This document shows positions 34,563 to 43,000 of a stretch of DNA of 64,000 nt, piece after piece. The position numbers were made by a program, and so were the translations under genes. Origin of the DNA: JABFRZ01 sp964631945 (GTDB lineage: Bacteria; Planctomycetota; UBA1135; GCA-002686595). The notes under the pieces are model-generated. The model was given only the letters and a program-made list of their open reading frames with translations, did no database searches and was not told the DNA's origin. Numbering within the stretch: the first letter of the stretch is position 1; the number at the start of each line of letters is the position of its first letter. Location of the stretch: positions 60,137-124,136 of the forward strand of contig CAZWAY010000004.1 in assembly GCA_964631945.1 (NCBI GenBank), in the 5' to 3' direction.

Positions 34563-36089
34563 ATGATCGACTGGGAAAGCTTCTACGGCGCGTTCAGGAA
34601 GCCCGACTTCATCTCGGGCTACGAGGTCCTGAATCACCTCGGTGGGGGCGCCTTCGGCGAGGTCTACAAGGCCAAGAAGAGCTCGATCGGCAAGGCCTAC
34701 GCCATCAAGTTCCTGCGCATCGACGACTCCGTCCAGCGCGACGCGGTCGAGCGCGAGCTGGAGCAGGTGCGCCTGTTCGCGGCCATCGACCATCCGAACC
34801 TGGTGACGATCGAGGACATGGGCGTGGTCATGGGCGTGCCCTACCTGATCATGGGCTACGCCGGCGAGGACACGCTGGCGCGACGCCTGAAGCGCGCCGA
34901 CCTGGACCGCGACAGCGCGCTGCGCTTCTTCGTGCAGGTCGCGCGCGGCGTGCTGGCGTTGCACGACCGGCGGCTGGCGCACTTCGATCTCAAGCCGAGC
35001 AACGTGTTCCTGAACGGCGACGTGGCGCGCGTGGGCGACTACGGCCTGGCGAAGCTGCTGATCGAGGGTCGCGCGACGCTGTCCTTCGGACGCGGAACGC
35101 CGCACTACATGGCGCCCGAGATGCTGCGCAACCGCGCCGACCTGCGCGCCGACCTGTACTCGCTGGGCGTGATCCTGTTCGAGAGCCTGAGCTTCCGCCT
35201 GCCCTACGCGACCGACGCGGGCGGCGCCTTCGTGCTGCGCGAGGACGACCGGCCGCCCGAATTCCCGAGCACGTTTCCACCCGCGCTCCGCCCGGTGGTC
35301 GAGCGCTGCCTGCGGCTCGAGCCGGAGCAGCGCTACGCCTCGGTGCACGAACTCCTGTCCGAGCTCGGGCAGACCGCGCGCCAGGGCGATTCGGTGCGCC
35401 TGCCGTGGTCGGACTCCAGCGCGCCGTCGGCGGGGCGCGCGCTCGCCGGCGCGAGCGCGTCGGAGCCGAGCACGGCCCGGGCGACCAAGGACGACCTGCG
35501 GGGCGCCGCGGCCGAGCTCGCGCGCGGCGCGGTCGGGGTCGCGCGCGGGGTGTGGGACGGCGTGGTCGAGCGCGTCGCGCGCGGGGACGGGGCGACGGAC
35601 GGGGCTCCCTCCCCGGCGAGCGCGGGCCAGCCGCTCGCCGGCGACGACGGTTCGGAGGTGCTGGTGATCCACTCGCTCGAGGATCCCGACGAGTTCGCGC
35701 CCGGATCGAAAGCGGTGGCGCTCTCGGCGCCCGACGCGCCCTGGCGCATGGAGCTGCGACGCGCGCGCGAGGCCGACCCGCTGCTCGGAGCACCGGCGCG
35801 CGCCGCCTCCGCCCTGGCGACCGTACCCGTGCCGCCCCGCGCCGAGGGCGGATTCCTGGGCAGCCTGGTGCAGTCGCTGGTGGTCGGAGCGGAGATCCTG
35901 GGCGCGCTGGTGACCGGCCCGGTGATGGTCTTCGCGCGGCGCAGCGCGCACGCCTTCGACCGCACCGTGCGCGGCCTGCCGGCCGTGCTGGGGGGACTGG
36001 TGCGGCTGGTCCTGTTCCTGGTGCTGATGGCCCTGATCGGCGCGGTCTCGGCCTTCGTCCTGCTGGCGGCCCTGACCCTGAACGCGTAG
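34563..36089 (+). CDS. Membrane-anchored Ser/Thr protein kinase (HFD variant)
   Basis: The kinase domain (residues about 20-300) has the glycine loop LGGGAFGEVYKA, the lysine K49 in YAIKFL, HFD at 140-142 in place of HRD followed by LKPSN, DYG at 159-161 in place of DFG, and APE at 184-186. The catalytic aspartates D142 and D159 and N147 are kept, so activity is plausible, but the HRD arginine used in activation-loop control is missing. A long linker leads to two or three hydrophobic segments near residues 430-505. It lies 15 nt before an ECF sigma gene, suggesting that it controls or reports to that factor. Start ATG 34563. Confidence 0.88.
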   Translation: MIDWESFYGAFRKPDFISGYEVLNHLGGGAFGEVYKAKKSSIGKAYAIKFLRIDDSVQRDAVERELEQVRLFAAIDHPNLVTIEDMGVVMGVPYLIMGYAGEDTLARRLKRADLDRDSALRFFVQVARGVLALHDRRLAHFDLKPSNVFLNGDVARVGDYGLAKLLIEGRATLSFGRGTPHYMAPEMLRNRADLRADLYSLGVILFESLSFRLPYATDAGGAFVLREDDRPPEFPSTFPPALRPVVERCLRLEPEQRYASVHELLSELGQTARQGDSVRLPWSDSSAPSAGRALAGASASEPSTARATKDDLRGAAAELARGAVGVARGVWDGVVERVARGDGATDGAPSPASAGQPLAGDDGSEVLVIHSLEDPDEFAPGSKAVALSAPDAPWRMELRRAREADPLLGAPARAASALATVPVPPRAEGGFLGSLVQSLVVGAEILGALVTGPVMVFARRSAHAFDRTVRGLPAVLGGLVRLVLFLVLMALIGAVSAFVLLAALTLNA

Positions 36090-36104
36090 CGTGGCCGGCC
36101 GCAC

Positions 36105-37031
36105 ATGAGCGACTGGGCGCCCGACATCGCGCGACTGCAGGCGCGCGAGGACGACGAGTGGCTCCGCGTCGAGCGCACCTATTGCGGGCGCCTCCTGGCC
36201 TATGCCCTGCGCCGCACGGGCGACCGCCAGGCAGCCGAGGACGTGGTGCAGGAGACCCTGCTGGGGGCCGTGCGCGGGATCGGCGAGTTCGACCCGGCGT
36301 TCACGTTCGAGCAGTACCTCTTCGGCATCTGCAAGAACCGCACGATCGACCACCTGCGCCGGCGCAAGGTGCGCACGCTGCAGTTGCGCGAGGAGGAGGA
36401 CGGCCCGCAGCCGATCGAGCTCCTGGCGCGCGAGACCGAGACGCCCAGCGCGATCGTGCGCGGGCGTGAGCTGTCGGCACGCGCCCAGGAGCTGTACGCC
36501 CAGATCCTGCGCGCGTGGGTCGAGGAGACCTGGAACGAGCGCGAGTTCCTGCGCCTGTGCGTGATCGAGGCCCTGTTCGCGGGCCAGTGGCGCAACCGCG
36601 ACGTCTGGAAGCGCTTCGACCTGCGCGACGAGACGGCCGTGGCCGGGATCAAGTTCCGCTGCCTGAAGCGCCTGCGCCAGCTGGCGGCGGTGGAGGAGTC
36701 CGGCACCGACCTGCTGCACTTCCTGGGCGCGGCCGAGGAGGGCGACGAGCGATTGTTCGACGTGGACGTGCGCGCGCTGTGGCGCGAGCAGCGCGTCGCC
36801 TGCCCGGCGCGCCACTGGATCGCGCGCCTGGTGGCCGGCACGCTGGACGCGGACGCCAAGCTCTTCATCGCGTTCCACCTCGACGAGATGAAGTGCCCCT
36901 GGTGCCTGGCCAACCGCGACGACCTCTCGGGCGCCGGCAAGGAGGCCGAGCTGGAGCTCCTGATCGAGCGCCTGCGCGAGTCGACGCGCCGCTACCTGCG
37001 CAGCCGCAGCGGGCCGGACCCGGTCGACTGA
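36105..37031 (+). CDS. ECF-type sigma factor with C-terminal extension
   Basis: Residues about 25-95 are sigma region 2 (RTYCGRLLAYALRRTGDRQAAEDVVQETLLGA ... TIDHLRRRK pattern). A region-4-like helix-turn-helix is less clear: QWRNRDVWKRFDLRDETAVAG is the best candidate at about residues 165-185. After it there is an extension of about 100 residues ending with FHLDEMKCPWC near residue 265, which resembles a His-Cys-Cys zinc site of anti-sigma domains, though the spacing (H-x5-C-x2-C) is not the classic H-x3-C-x2-C. At 308 aa it is much longer than a plain ECF factor. It is downstream of a kinase gene. Confidence 0.75.
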   Translation: MSDWAPDIARLQAREDDEWLRVERTYCGRLLAYALRRTGDRQAAEDVVQETLLGAVRGIGEFDPAFTFEQYLFGICKNRTIDHLRRRKVRTLQLREEEDGPQPIELLARETETPSAIVRGRELSARAQELYAQILRAWVEETWNEREFLRLCVIEALFAGQWRNRDVWKRFDLRDETAVAGIKFRCLKRLRQLAAVEESGTDLLHFLGAAEEGDERLFDVDVRALWREQRVACPARHWIARLVAGTLDADAKLFIAFHLDEMKCPWCLANRDDLSGAGKEAELELLIERLRESTRRYLRSRSGPDPVD

Positions 37032-37091
37032 CTCCGCCGGGCTTGCCGAGCTCGAACCCGCCTGGCGGGGGCGCGCGGGAGGCCGCGTTCC

Positions 37092-37097
37092 TACCAT
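37092..37097 (+). promoter_or_regulatory. -10-like TACCAT before the first M28 peptidase
   Basis: TACCAT lies 21 nt before the ATG at 37119. No clear -35 is visible. Confidence 0.3.
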
Positions 37098-37118
37098 GGC
37101 GGTCCCCCCGACCCCGCC

Positions 37119-38582
37119 ATGCCCGTGAACCCGACCCTTCGCCGCACGGCCGCGCTGCTGCTGCTCGTCCCGGTCCTGGCGCGCAGCGCGGCTTCGGCCG
37201 GCGACGAGCTGCGCCTCGAGCGCGCGCTGGAGACGATCGAGGCCAGCGAGATCCGCGCCGACCTGTACTTCTTCGCCGATCCCGAGCTGCGCGGGCGCGA
37301 CACGCCTTCCAATGAGCAGCGCGTGGCCGCGCGCTTCCTGCGCGCGCGTCTGGAGCGGCTCGGCGTGCTGCCCGGCGCGGGCACGAGCTTCTTCTTCGAG
37401 TACCCGCTGCAGCAGCGCCGGATCGACCCCGAGCGTTCGCGACTCGTGCTGCGCGGCCCGGGCGTTGCGCAGGAATTCCGCTTCGCGCGCGACTACTTCG
37501 TGCCGACCTCCGACGACATCGCCGCGCTCGAGCGCGAGGGCGAGGCCGTCTACTGCGGGACGGGCGAGCGCGAGGCCTTCGAGCGCGCTCCCGTGAGCGG
37601 GCGCTGGGCCGTGTGCGTCCGCTCCGAGCTTTCGGCGCGCCGTCGGGCACGCTACGCGGAGGCCGCCGGCGCGCTCGGGCTGGTCGTGCTGGCCGAGCCC
37701 GGCGGCGAGGCCGATCCGGCGGCCGAGGAGTGCCGGCGCACCACCGACTATGCCCTGAGGGGCCTGAACTCCCTGCGCAAGGACCCGGATCCGGTCTTCC
37801 CGCAGCTGGTCCTGTCGCTGGCGGCCACGCGCCGCCTGCTGGCCGCGGCCGGGATCCAGGGCGCGCTGCCGGCCAGCGGTTCGCCGCTCACGCTCACGAT
37901 CCACGACGTGCGCGCGGGCAGCGGCGCGATCGCGCTCGAGAACGTGTGCGCGCTCCTGCCGGGCAACGACCCGCTGCTGGCTCAGGAGGTCCTGGTGGTC
38001 TCGGCGCACTACGACCACGAGGGCGTGAAGAACGGCAAGGTCTACCCCGGGGCCGACGACAACGGCTCGGGTTCGATGGGGCTCCTGGCGCTGGCCGAGG
38101 CGCTGGTCGAGTACGGGCCGCTGCGCCGCACGGTGCTGCTGATGTGGGTCTCGGGCGAGGAGAAGGGCCTGTGGGGTTCGGATGCCTGGACCCGGGCTCC
38201 GCTCTTGCCCGAGGGAAAGCGCGTGGTCGCGGACATCAACATCGACATGATCGGGCGCAACGCGCCCGACAAGCTCCTCATCACGCCCACGCGCGCCCTG
38301 AAGAAGGAGTACAACGGCCTGACGCGCCTGGCCGAGTCGCTCGCGCCGCTCGAGGGCTTCCCGGTGCTGGGCTCCGCGGACGACTACTGGCGGCGCTCGG
38401 ACCACATGAACTTCGCCGACCACCTCGGCGTCCCGGTGACCTTCCTGTTCTCGGACGTGCACGAGGACTATCACCAACCCACGGACACGGCCGACAAGAT
38501 CGACTACGACAAGGTCCGGCGCGTGACGCGCCTGGTCCTGCGCATGCTCGTCGGCCTGCAGGCGGACGAACTCGGACTCTGA
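37119..38582 (+). CDS. Secreted M28 family metallopeptidase (first of tandem pair)
   Basis: A signal peptide (residues 1-27) is followed by an N-terminal helical part, an inserted PA-like domain (about residues 120-240) and the M28 catalytic domain. Zinc ligands are visible in order: VSAHYDHEG, GADDNGSGS, SGEEKGL (the glutamate pair of base and ligand), DINIDMIGR and HEDYHQPTDTADKID. The enzyme should be a two-zinc exopeptidase acting outside the cytoplasm. The length is 487 aa. It is followed 36 nt later by a close paralogue, indicating a tandem duplication. Confidence 0.9.
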   Translation: MPVNPTLRRTAALLLLVPVLARSAASAGDELRLERALETIEASEIRADLYFFADPELRGRDTPSNEQRVAARFLRARLERLGVLPGAGTSFFFEYPLQQRRIDPERSRLVLRGPGVAQEFRFARDYFVPTSDDIAALEREGEAVYCGTGEREAFERAPVSGRWAVCVRSELSARRRARYAEAAGALGLVVLAEPGGEADPAAEECRRTTDYALRGLNSLRKDPDPVFPQLVLSLAATRRLLAAAGIQGALPASGSPLTLTIHDVRAGSGAIALENVCALLPGNDPLLAQEVLVVSAHYDHEGVKNGKVYPGADDNGSGSMGLLALAEALVEYGPLRRTVLLMWVSGEEKGLWGSDAWTRAPLLPEGKRVVADINIDMIGRNAPDKLLITPTRALKKEYNGLTRLAESLAPLEGFPVLGSADDYWRRSDHMNFADHLGVPVTFLFSDVHEDYHQPTDTADKIDYDKVRRVTRLVLRMLVGLQADELGL

Positions 38583-38618
38583 GTCGCTCGACCGCTCCAA
38601 GCCCCCAGGCCCTCGCCC

Positions 38619-40067
38619 ATGCTCTGCTCGCTGTACCTCGCCGCACTACTGGCACTCTCGGACCCGGCGGCCCTCGAGCGAGCCCTGGAGGGCGTGCGGC
38701 CCACGGCGATCTGCGCCGACGTGCGCTTCCTGGCGTGCGACGAACTCGAGGGCCGGGACACGCCCAGTCCGGGGTTGCGCCTGGCGGCGCGCTACTTGCG
38801 CGCGCGCCTCGAGCGCCTGGGCTTCCGCCCGGCCGGGGACGACGGCTTCTTCGATCGCTACGAGCTGGTGCGCGGCGGGCTCGACCCGCTCGCCTCGGGC
38901 GTCGCGCTGCTGCGCCCCGAGGGCGAGGTCGCGCTGCAGTACGGGCGCGACTACCTCTCCTCCGGCAGCGCGGAACGCGAGCTCGAGGGCGCGCTCGTGT
39001 ACGTCGGCAGCGGGCGCGCGGAGGATCTGCGCGCCCTCGACCTGCGCGGGCGTTGGGCCCTGATCCTGGACGAGACGCGCCCGCGCGGAGAGGCCGCCTG
39101 GAGGGAATGGAACGAGCGGCTCGAACGCGTGCGCGCCACCGGAGCGCTCGGGATCGTGAGCGCACCCGTCCCGGGGTCGGCCGACACGCTCGAGCGTGAC
39201 GAGCGCCTGGCGCGCGGCGCGCGCGCGGCCGGCGAGCCGCGCCTCCGTCTGCCGGAGGGCCAGGAGCGGCGCGGCGAGCGGGGGCCCGAGCTGCCCGCGC
39301 TCTCGCTCACCAGCGTCGCGGTGCGACAACTGCTCGGCGAGGGACCGTTGCCGGCCGTCGGCAGCGAACTCGCGGTGCGCCTGCGCGAGCGCAAGAAGGC
39401 GCTCGCGCCCGAGACGCTCGTGCTCGAGAACGTGGCCGGGTTGTGGCCCGGCGCGGACGAGACGCTCGCGCACGAGGTCTTGATCCTCTCCGCGCACTAC
39501 GACCACGTCGGCAAGCAGGGTGGCGAGATCTACAACGGCGCGGACGACAACGGTTCGGGCACGGCCGCGCTGCTGGCCTTGGCCGAGGCGCTGAAGACCT
39601 ATGGACCGTTGCGGCGCTCGGTGCTGCTCCTGTGGGTCTCGGGCGAGGAGAAGGGACTGCTCGGCTCGCGCGCCTGGACGCTCGCGCCGACGCTGCCCGA
39701 GGGTTTCCACGCGGTGGCCGACATCAACGTGGACATGGTCGGGCGCAACGCGCCCGATCAGCTGCTGCTGACGCCTTCGCGGGAGCTGGCCGAGTACAAC
39801 GGGCTCGCGCGTCTGGCCGAGGCCCTGGCACCACGCGAGGGCTTTCCCGTGCTCGGCAGCGCGGACGAGTTCTGGCGGCGCTCCGACCACATGAATTTCG
39901 CCGACCAGCTGGGCATCCCGGTGGCCTTCCTGTTCTCGGGCGAGCACGAGGACTATCACCGGCCGAGCGACGACGCCGACAAGATCGACTGCGACAAGGT
40001 GCGGCGCGTGGTGCGCTTGCTCGTGCGCATGCTGGACGCCCTGCAGGCGGACGAGCTCGGGCTCTAG
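38619..40067 (+). CDS. Secreted M28 family metallopeptidase (second of tandem pair)
   Basis: This 482-aa paralogue of the preceding gene repeats its domain order: a short hydrophobic signal, a PA-like insert and the catalytic motifs SAHYDHVG, GADDNGSGT, SGEEKGL, DINVDMVGR and HEDYHRPSDDADKID. The C-terminal tails are almost identical (MLDALQADELGL versus MLVGLQADELGL), while the PA-like inserts differ more, suggesting divergence in substrate or access after duplication. Confidence 0.9.
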   Translation: MLCSLYLAALLALSDPAALERALEGVRPTAICADVRFLACDELEGRDTPSPGLRLAARYLRARLERLGFRPAGDDGFFDRYELVRGGLDPLASGVALLRPEGEVALQYGRDYLSSGSAERELEGALVYVGSGRAEDLRALDLRGRWALILDETRPRGEAAWREWNERLERVRATGALGIVSAPVPGSADTLERDERLARGARAAGEPRLRLPEGQERRGERGPELPALSLTSVAVRQLLGEGPLPAVGSELAVRLRERKKALAPETLVLENVAGLWPGADETLAHEVLILSAHYDHVGKQGGEIYNGADDNGSGTAALLALAEALKTYGPLRRSVLLLWVSGEEKGLLGSRAWTLAPTLPEGFHAVADINVDMVGRNAPDQLLLTPSRELAEYNGLARLAEALAPREGFPVLGSADEFWRRSDHMNFADQLGIPVAFLFSGEHEDYHRPSDDADKIDCDKVRRVVRLLVRMLDALQADELGL

Positions 40068-40135
40068 CTGGGCTCCGGGGAGACGGGAGCGCACGGGGTT
40101 TTTCGGCCCGGGTCCCCGCGGGCGGCGCCCTGGGT

Positions 40136-40141
40136 TAGAAT
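40136..40141 (+). promoter_or_regulatory. -10-like TAGAAT before the esterase-like gene
   Basis: TAGAAT lies 24 nt before the ATG at 40166 and is followed by a clear ribosome binding site (GGAGGG, 40152-40157). Confidence 0.45.
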
Positions 40142-40165
40142 GTCGCAATTCGGAGGGTGACCCCC

Positions 40166-41755
40166 ATGTGCTCCCGCCCCTGCCCGCCCCGCGCCACCAT
40201 CCTGCTCCGCCGCCTGGCGGCGCTCGCGCTGCTCTCGGCCCCTTCTCCGGCCGTGGCGCAGGGCTTGGTGAGCCCGCTGCCGCCCTCCAACCCCGCGCCG
40301 ATCGTCTACTGTCCGCCCGAGCGGCTGGCGGCCGGCGCGCCCGCGCCGCAGCACGTGCTCAACGTCTTCCTGCCGCGCGGGCCGCGTCCGCCGGCGGGTT
40401 GGCCAGTGGTGCTGGCGACCGGTTACGGCGGCGGCAACGCCGTTCCTCCGCTCACGAACCTGAGCAAGGGGGGCGGCAGCGCGCCGCTCTGGAACCTCGT
40501 CTCGGCCGGCATCGCGGTGGTGCAATTCGGCACGCCCGGTCTGGGGGGGCGGCGTGGGCTGTGGTATCCGCCCGGACACCCGAGCGGGCGCTACGAGTCC
40601 TTCCTGCCGGCCAACGACAACCCCGAGAAGTCGGCCGTGTGGGCCCTGCAGTGGGTCAAGGCGCAGACGCTCTACCCCTTCGATCTCGCGCACGTCGGGC
40701 TGCGCGGCTCGTCGGGTGGGGCGGTGCTGGCGATCCGCACGGCGATGGGGCCCGAGCGTGCGAGCGCGACGGGCTCGGCGCAGGTGCGCGCGAGCACGCG
40801 TGTCGCGGCCGTGCTGGCGATCCAGCCGCCGACCTCGGCCTGGGCCCTGGCCCAGGGGCCCGAGCTCACGATCGCCTTCCCGGGCCACCTCGAGCAGGCC
40901 GCGCGGCCGGGCGTGCCCGCCACCGAGCTCGGCCAGGTGGCGCCCGAGCTGCAGAAGGACTACAGCCTGATGCGCGAGGCCTTCGTCAGTCCCGCCGCGC
41001 GCGCGAACAACGCGAGCCAGGCGATCTGCCTGGTGTACGGCGACCCGGTGCTGCGCATCGGCGGCCAGGTCGCGACGATGGAGCTCGACGCGAGCGGCTT
41101 CCCGCTGCTGCACGATGCGATCCTGCAGCCGCTGCAGCACGATGCCTGGTTCGGCTACGTGTTCTGGAAGCAGTTGCTCGAACTCTCGCCCGCGGCGCGC
41201 GCGTTCCACGGGCAGAACTCGATGTTCGCGATGCGCGACGTGAACGCGCTGGCGCCACCGCTCGACATCCACACGCGCACGTACTCGGGCACCGTCATGG
41301 GAGCGGCGGCCGCGCGCCTCGGCCACGACTGGCTGGTCGCGCGCCTGCGGCCCACGACCCAGCTGAGGGCCCAGGACTCCAGCTCGCCGCCGCGGACGAT
41401 CCCGGCGCGCAGCTGCCCGAGCGCTTCGGAGGTGGAGCTCGTGCGGCTCGCGGGGCCGGATGCGGCCGGGCGGCTGGTGCTGGGCCTGCGCGGACCGGCG
41501 GACGCACTGGCGCTCGTGTCGCTCACCCGCTCGGCGCCTCCCGGCTGGCCTTGCGGGCGCGGGCCGCGCACCGCCCTCGGTGCGCCGCGCCCGATCCGGC
41601 TCGGAGCCTCGGCCGAGGGTTGGGACCCGCTCGTGCTCGAGCTCGGACCGGAGGCGCTCGCCGCCGGACTCCGCGCCCAGGCGCTGGTGCTCGAGCGCCG
41701 TTGCGGGGCGCCGGCGCGCGTGGCGCTCAGCGCCGAACTCGCGCTGGATGAGTAG
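40166..41755 (+). CDS. Secreted alpha/beta-hydrolase-like protein
   Basis: An N-terminal signal peptide (ending near SPAVAQG) is followed by an alpha/beta-hydrolase-like region: PVVLATGYGGGN near residue 72 as a possible oxyanion loop, and LRGSSGGAVLAI near residue 180 as the nucleophile elbow (GxSxG). The last about 110 residues form a separate beta-rich module of the kind that ends many secreted planctomycete proteins. Substrate is unknown; esterase/depolymerase is the nearest guess. I chose ATG 40166 because GGAGGG lies 8 nt upstream; an in-frame GTG at 40157 overlaps that Shine-Dalgarno. Confidence 0.65.
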   Translation: MCSRPCPPRATILLRRLAALALLSAPSPAVAQGLVSPLPPSNPAPIVYCPPERLAAGAPAPQHVLNVFLPRGPRPPAGWPVVLATGYGGGNAVPPLTNLSKGGGSAPLWNLVSAGIAVVQFGTPGLGGRRGLWYPPGHPSGRYESFLPANDNPEKSAVWALQWVKAQTLYPFDLAHVGLRGSSGGAVLAIRTAMGPERASATGSAQVRASTRVAAVLAIQPPTSAWALAQGPELTIAFPGHLEQAARPGVPATELGQVAPELQKDYSLMREAFVSPAARANNASQAICLVYGDPVLRIGGQVATMELDASGFPLLHDAILQPLQHDAWFGYVFWKQLLELSPAARAFHGQNSMFAMRDVNALAPPLDIHTRTYSGTVMGAAAARLGHDWLVARLRPTTQLRAQDSSSPPRTIPARSCPSASEVELVRLAGPDAAGRLVLGLRGPADALALVSLTRSAPPGWPCGRGPRTALGAPRPIRLGASAEGWDPLVLELGPEALAAGLRAQALVLERRCGAPARVALSAELALDE

Positions 41756-41772
41756 TGTCCACTGGTCCGGCG

Positions 41773-42390
41773 CTAGCCGCGCAGGGCCTTGTGCACCTTG
41801 CCGACCATCTCGGGGCCGGGCTTGAGGGTCTTGTCGCCCTTCTCCTTCCACTCGGCCGGGCAGACCTCGCCGGGGACGTCCTTCAGGTAGACGTTGGCCT
41901 TCAGGCGCCGCAGCAGGTCGTCCATGTTGCGCCCGATGTTGAGCACGTTGATCTCGGAGCTCATCAGCTTGCCCTCGGGGCTGATGATGAAGCTGCCGCG
42001 CAGGGCCAGGCCGGCGTCCTGCAGGTAGACGTCGAAGAGCCGCGCGACGTTGCCGGTCGTGTCGGCGCCCATCGCGTACTTCACGCCGGCGAGCTCCTTC
42101 TCCTCGCGCTGCCAGGCGAGGTGCGTGAACTGCGTGTCGCAGCTCACGGTGACGAGTCGTGCGCCCAGCTTCTCGAACTCCTTCTGACGCTCGGCCAGGG
42201 CGGCGAACTCGGTCGCGCACACGAAGGTGAAATCGGCCGGGTAGAACACCAGCACCGACCACTTGCCGGCCTTCTTGTTGTCCCTGAGGCTGTACTTGCC
42301 GAACGCCCCGGTGGTGGGCTCGAAGGTGGTCAGCTCGAAGTCGGGGACGTCTTGCCCGACCTGGAGGTGGGGGTGGGTGGGCTCGCTCAT
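41773..42390 (-). CDS. Peroxiredoxin (AhpC/Prx1 type, 2-Cys)
   Basis: The enzyme reduces hydroperoxides using a peroxidatic cysteine in FYPADFTFVCATEF (about residue 56); the usual P-x3-T-x2-C is kept, though the following proline is alanine. The resolving cysteine is in GEVCPAEW near residue 179. At 205 aa it is a typical 2-Cys Prx. A minus-strand TACACT at 42436-42431 may be the -10 element. It lies beside two thioredoxin-fold lipoproteins, forming a redox cluster. Confidence 0.95.
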   Translation of the reverse strand: MSEPTHPHLQVGQDVPDFELTTFEPTTGAFGKYSLRDNKKAGKWSVLVFYPADFTFVCATEFAALAERQKEFEKLGARLVTVSCDTQFTHLAWQREEKELAGVKYAMGADTTGNVARLFDVYLQDAGLALRGSFIISPEGKLMSSEINVLNIGRNMDDLLRRLKANVYLKDVPGEVCPAEWKEKGDKTLKPGPEMVGKVHKALRG

Positions 42391-42430
42391 GGGCTCGTTC
42401 CGGGGGGGTGTGGGGGGCCGAAGGGGCGGG

Positions 42431-42436
42431 AGTGTA
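42431..42436 (-). promoter_or_regulatory. -10-like TACACT before the peroxiredoxin gene
   Basis: TACACT on the minus strand lies about 40 nt before the peroxiredoxin ATG. The -35 region is poor (TTCATC). Confidence 0.35.
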
Positions 42437-42490
42437 GCGTCGGCGCCCGGGCCGATGAAGCGCGGCGCAGGCGCGCCCAGGCCCACGCCT

Positions 42491-43000
42491 TCAGCGCCTG
42501 CGCGCGGCCGCGATCAGCGCGCGGATCGCGGCGTCCTCGGCCGCGCCCTCGATGCGTCCGAGCTCGCCCTCGGGCCCGAACAGGACCGTGAAGGGCACGC
42601 CGCCGGGCCAGCCGTGCGCGTCCACGAGCGCGTCGAAGTCGCCCCGGAAGGCCAGCACGGGGAGCGCGATCTCACGGCGTTCGACGAACGCCGCCAGCTT
42701 CTCCACGCTGTCGACCTTCTGGGGCAGGGCCAGGTCGACCGAGACCGCTATCAGGCGCACGTTCTCCTGCTTCAGCTTGGGCCCGAGCTCGACCAGCTCC
42801 GGCATCTCGCCCAGGCAGGTCCCTCACCAGCTCGCCCAGAAGTTGGCGAGCACCAGCTCGCCCTCGACGCGCGGCGCGAGACGCGCGAAGAGCGCGCTCG
42901 TGTCCACGGCTTCGGGCGTCGCGTAGGTCCAGGGGGCGCGCGCCGGAGCGCAGGCCAGCGCCAGCAGGGCCAGACCGCTCGAGGCGAGTGCGCGCCTCAC
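42491..43000 (-). CDS. TlpA/ResA-like thioredoxin-fold lipoprotein with selenocysteine (UGA-encoded, WUGTC)
   Basis: The frame from the GTG at 43000-42998 to the stop at 42491 is open for 169 codons except one TGA at 42826-42824 (codon 59). The context is LANFWASW-U-GTCLGEMPEL, exactly the TlpA/ResA active site WCxxC...EMP with U at the first cysteine. Downstream the frame continues as a normal thioredoxin fold (LIAVSVDLALPQKV, WPGGVPFTVLFGPEGEL). The N-terminus is a lipoprotein-like signal with C17 after LLALA. A hairpin suited to a SECIS lies just after the TGA. The gene overlaps the upstream redoxin gene by GTGA. The role is inferred to be periplasmic thiol-disulfide exchange. The alternative is a sequencing error or a TGC-to-TGA pseudogene. 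Confidence 0.75.
42781..42803 (-). promoter_or_regulatory. Candidate bacterial SECIS hairpin
   Basis: In the mRNA, nucleotides 21-43 after the UGA fold as a stem: three pairs (GCC/GGC), a G-G mismatch, then five pairs GAGCU/AGCUC closing the loop GGUCG (loop at +30 to +34). Bacterial SECIS elements lie within about 16-37 nt of the UGA and need a G among the first two loop bases; the E. coli fdhF loop also has GGUC. SelB would bind here. Confidence 0.6.

Noticed and set aside
31335..38600. A very long open frame on the minus strand opposite rplM, rpsI, yebC, the kinase cluster and an M28 peptidase
   Set aside because: In 70% GC DNA the antisense frame of real genes rarely meets a stop codon. 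The region is covered by well-supported plus-strand genes and the antisense product has no recognisable domains.
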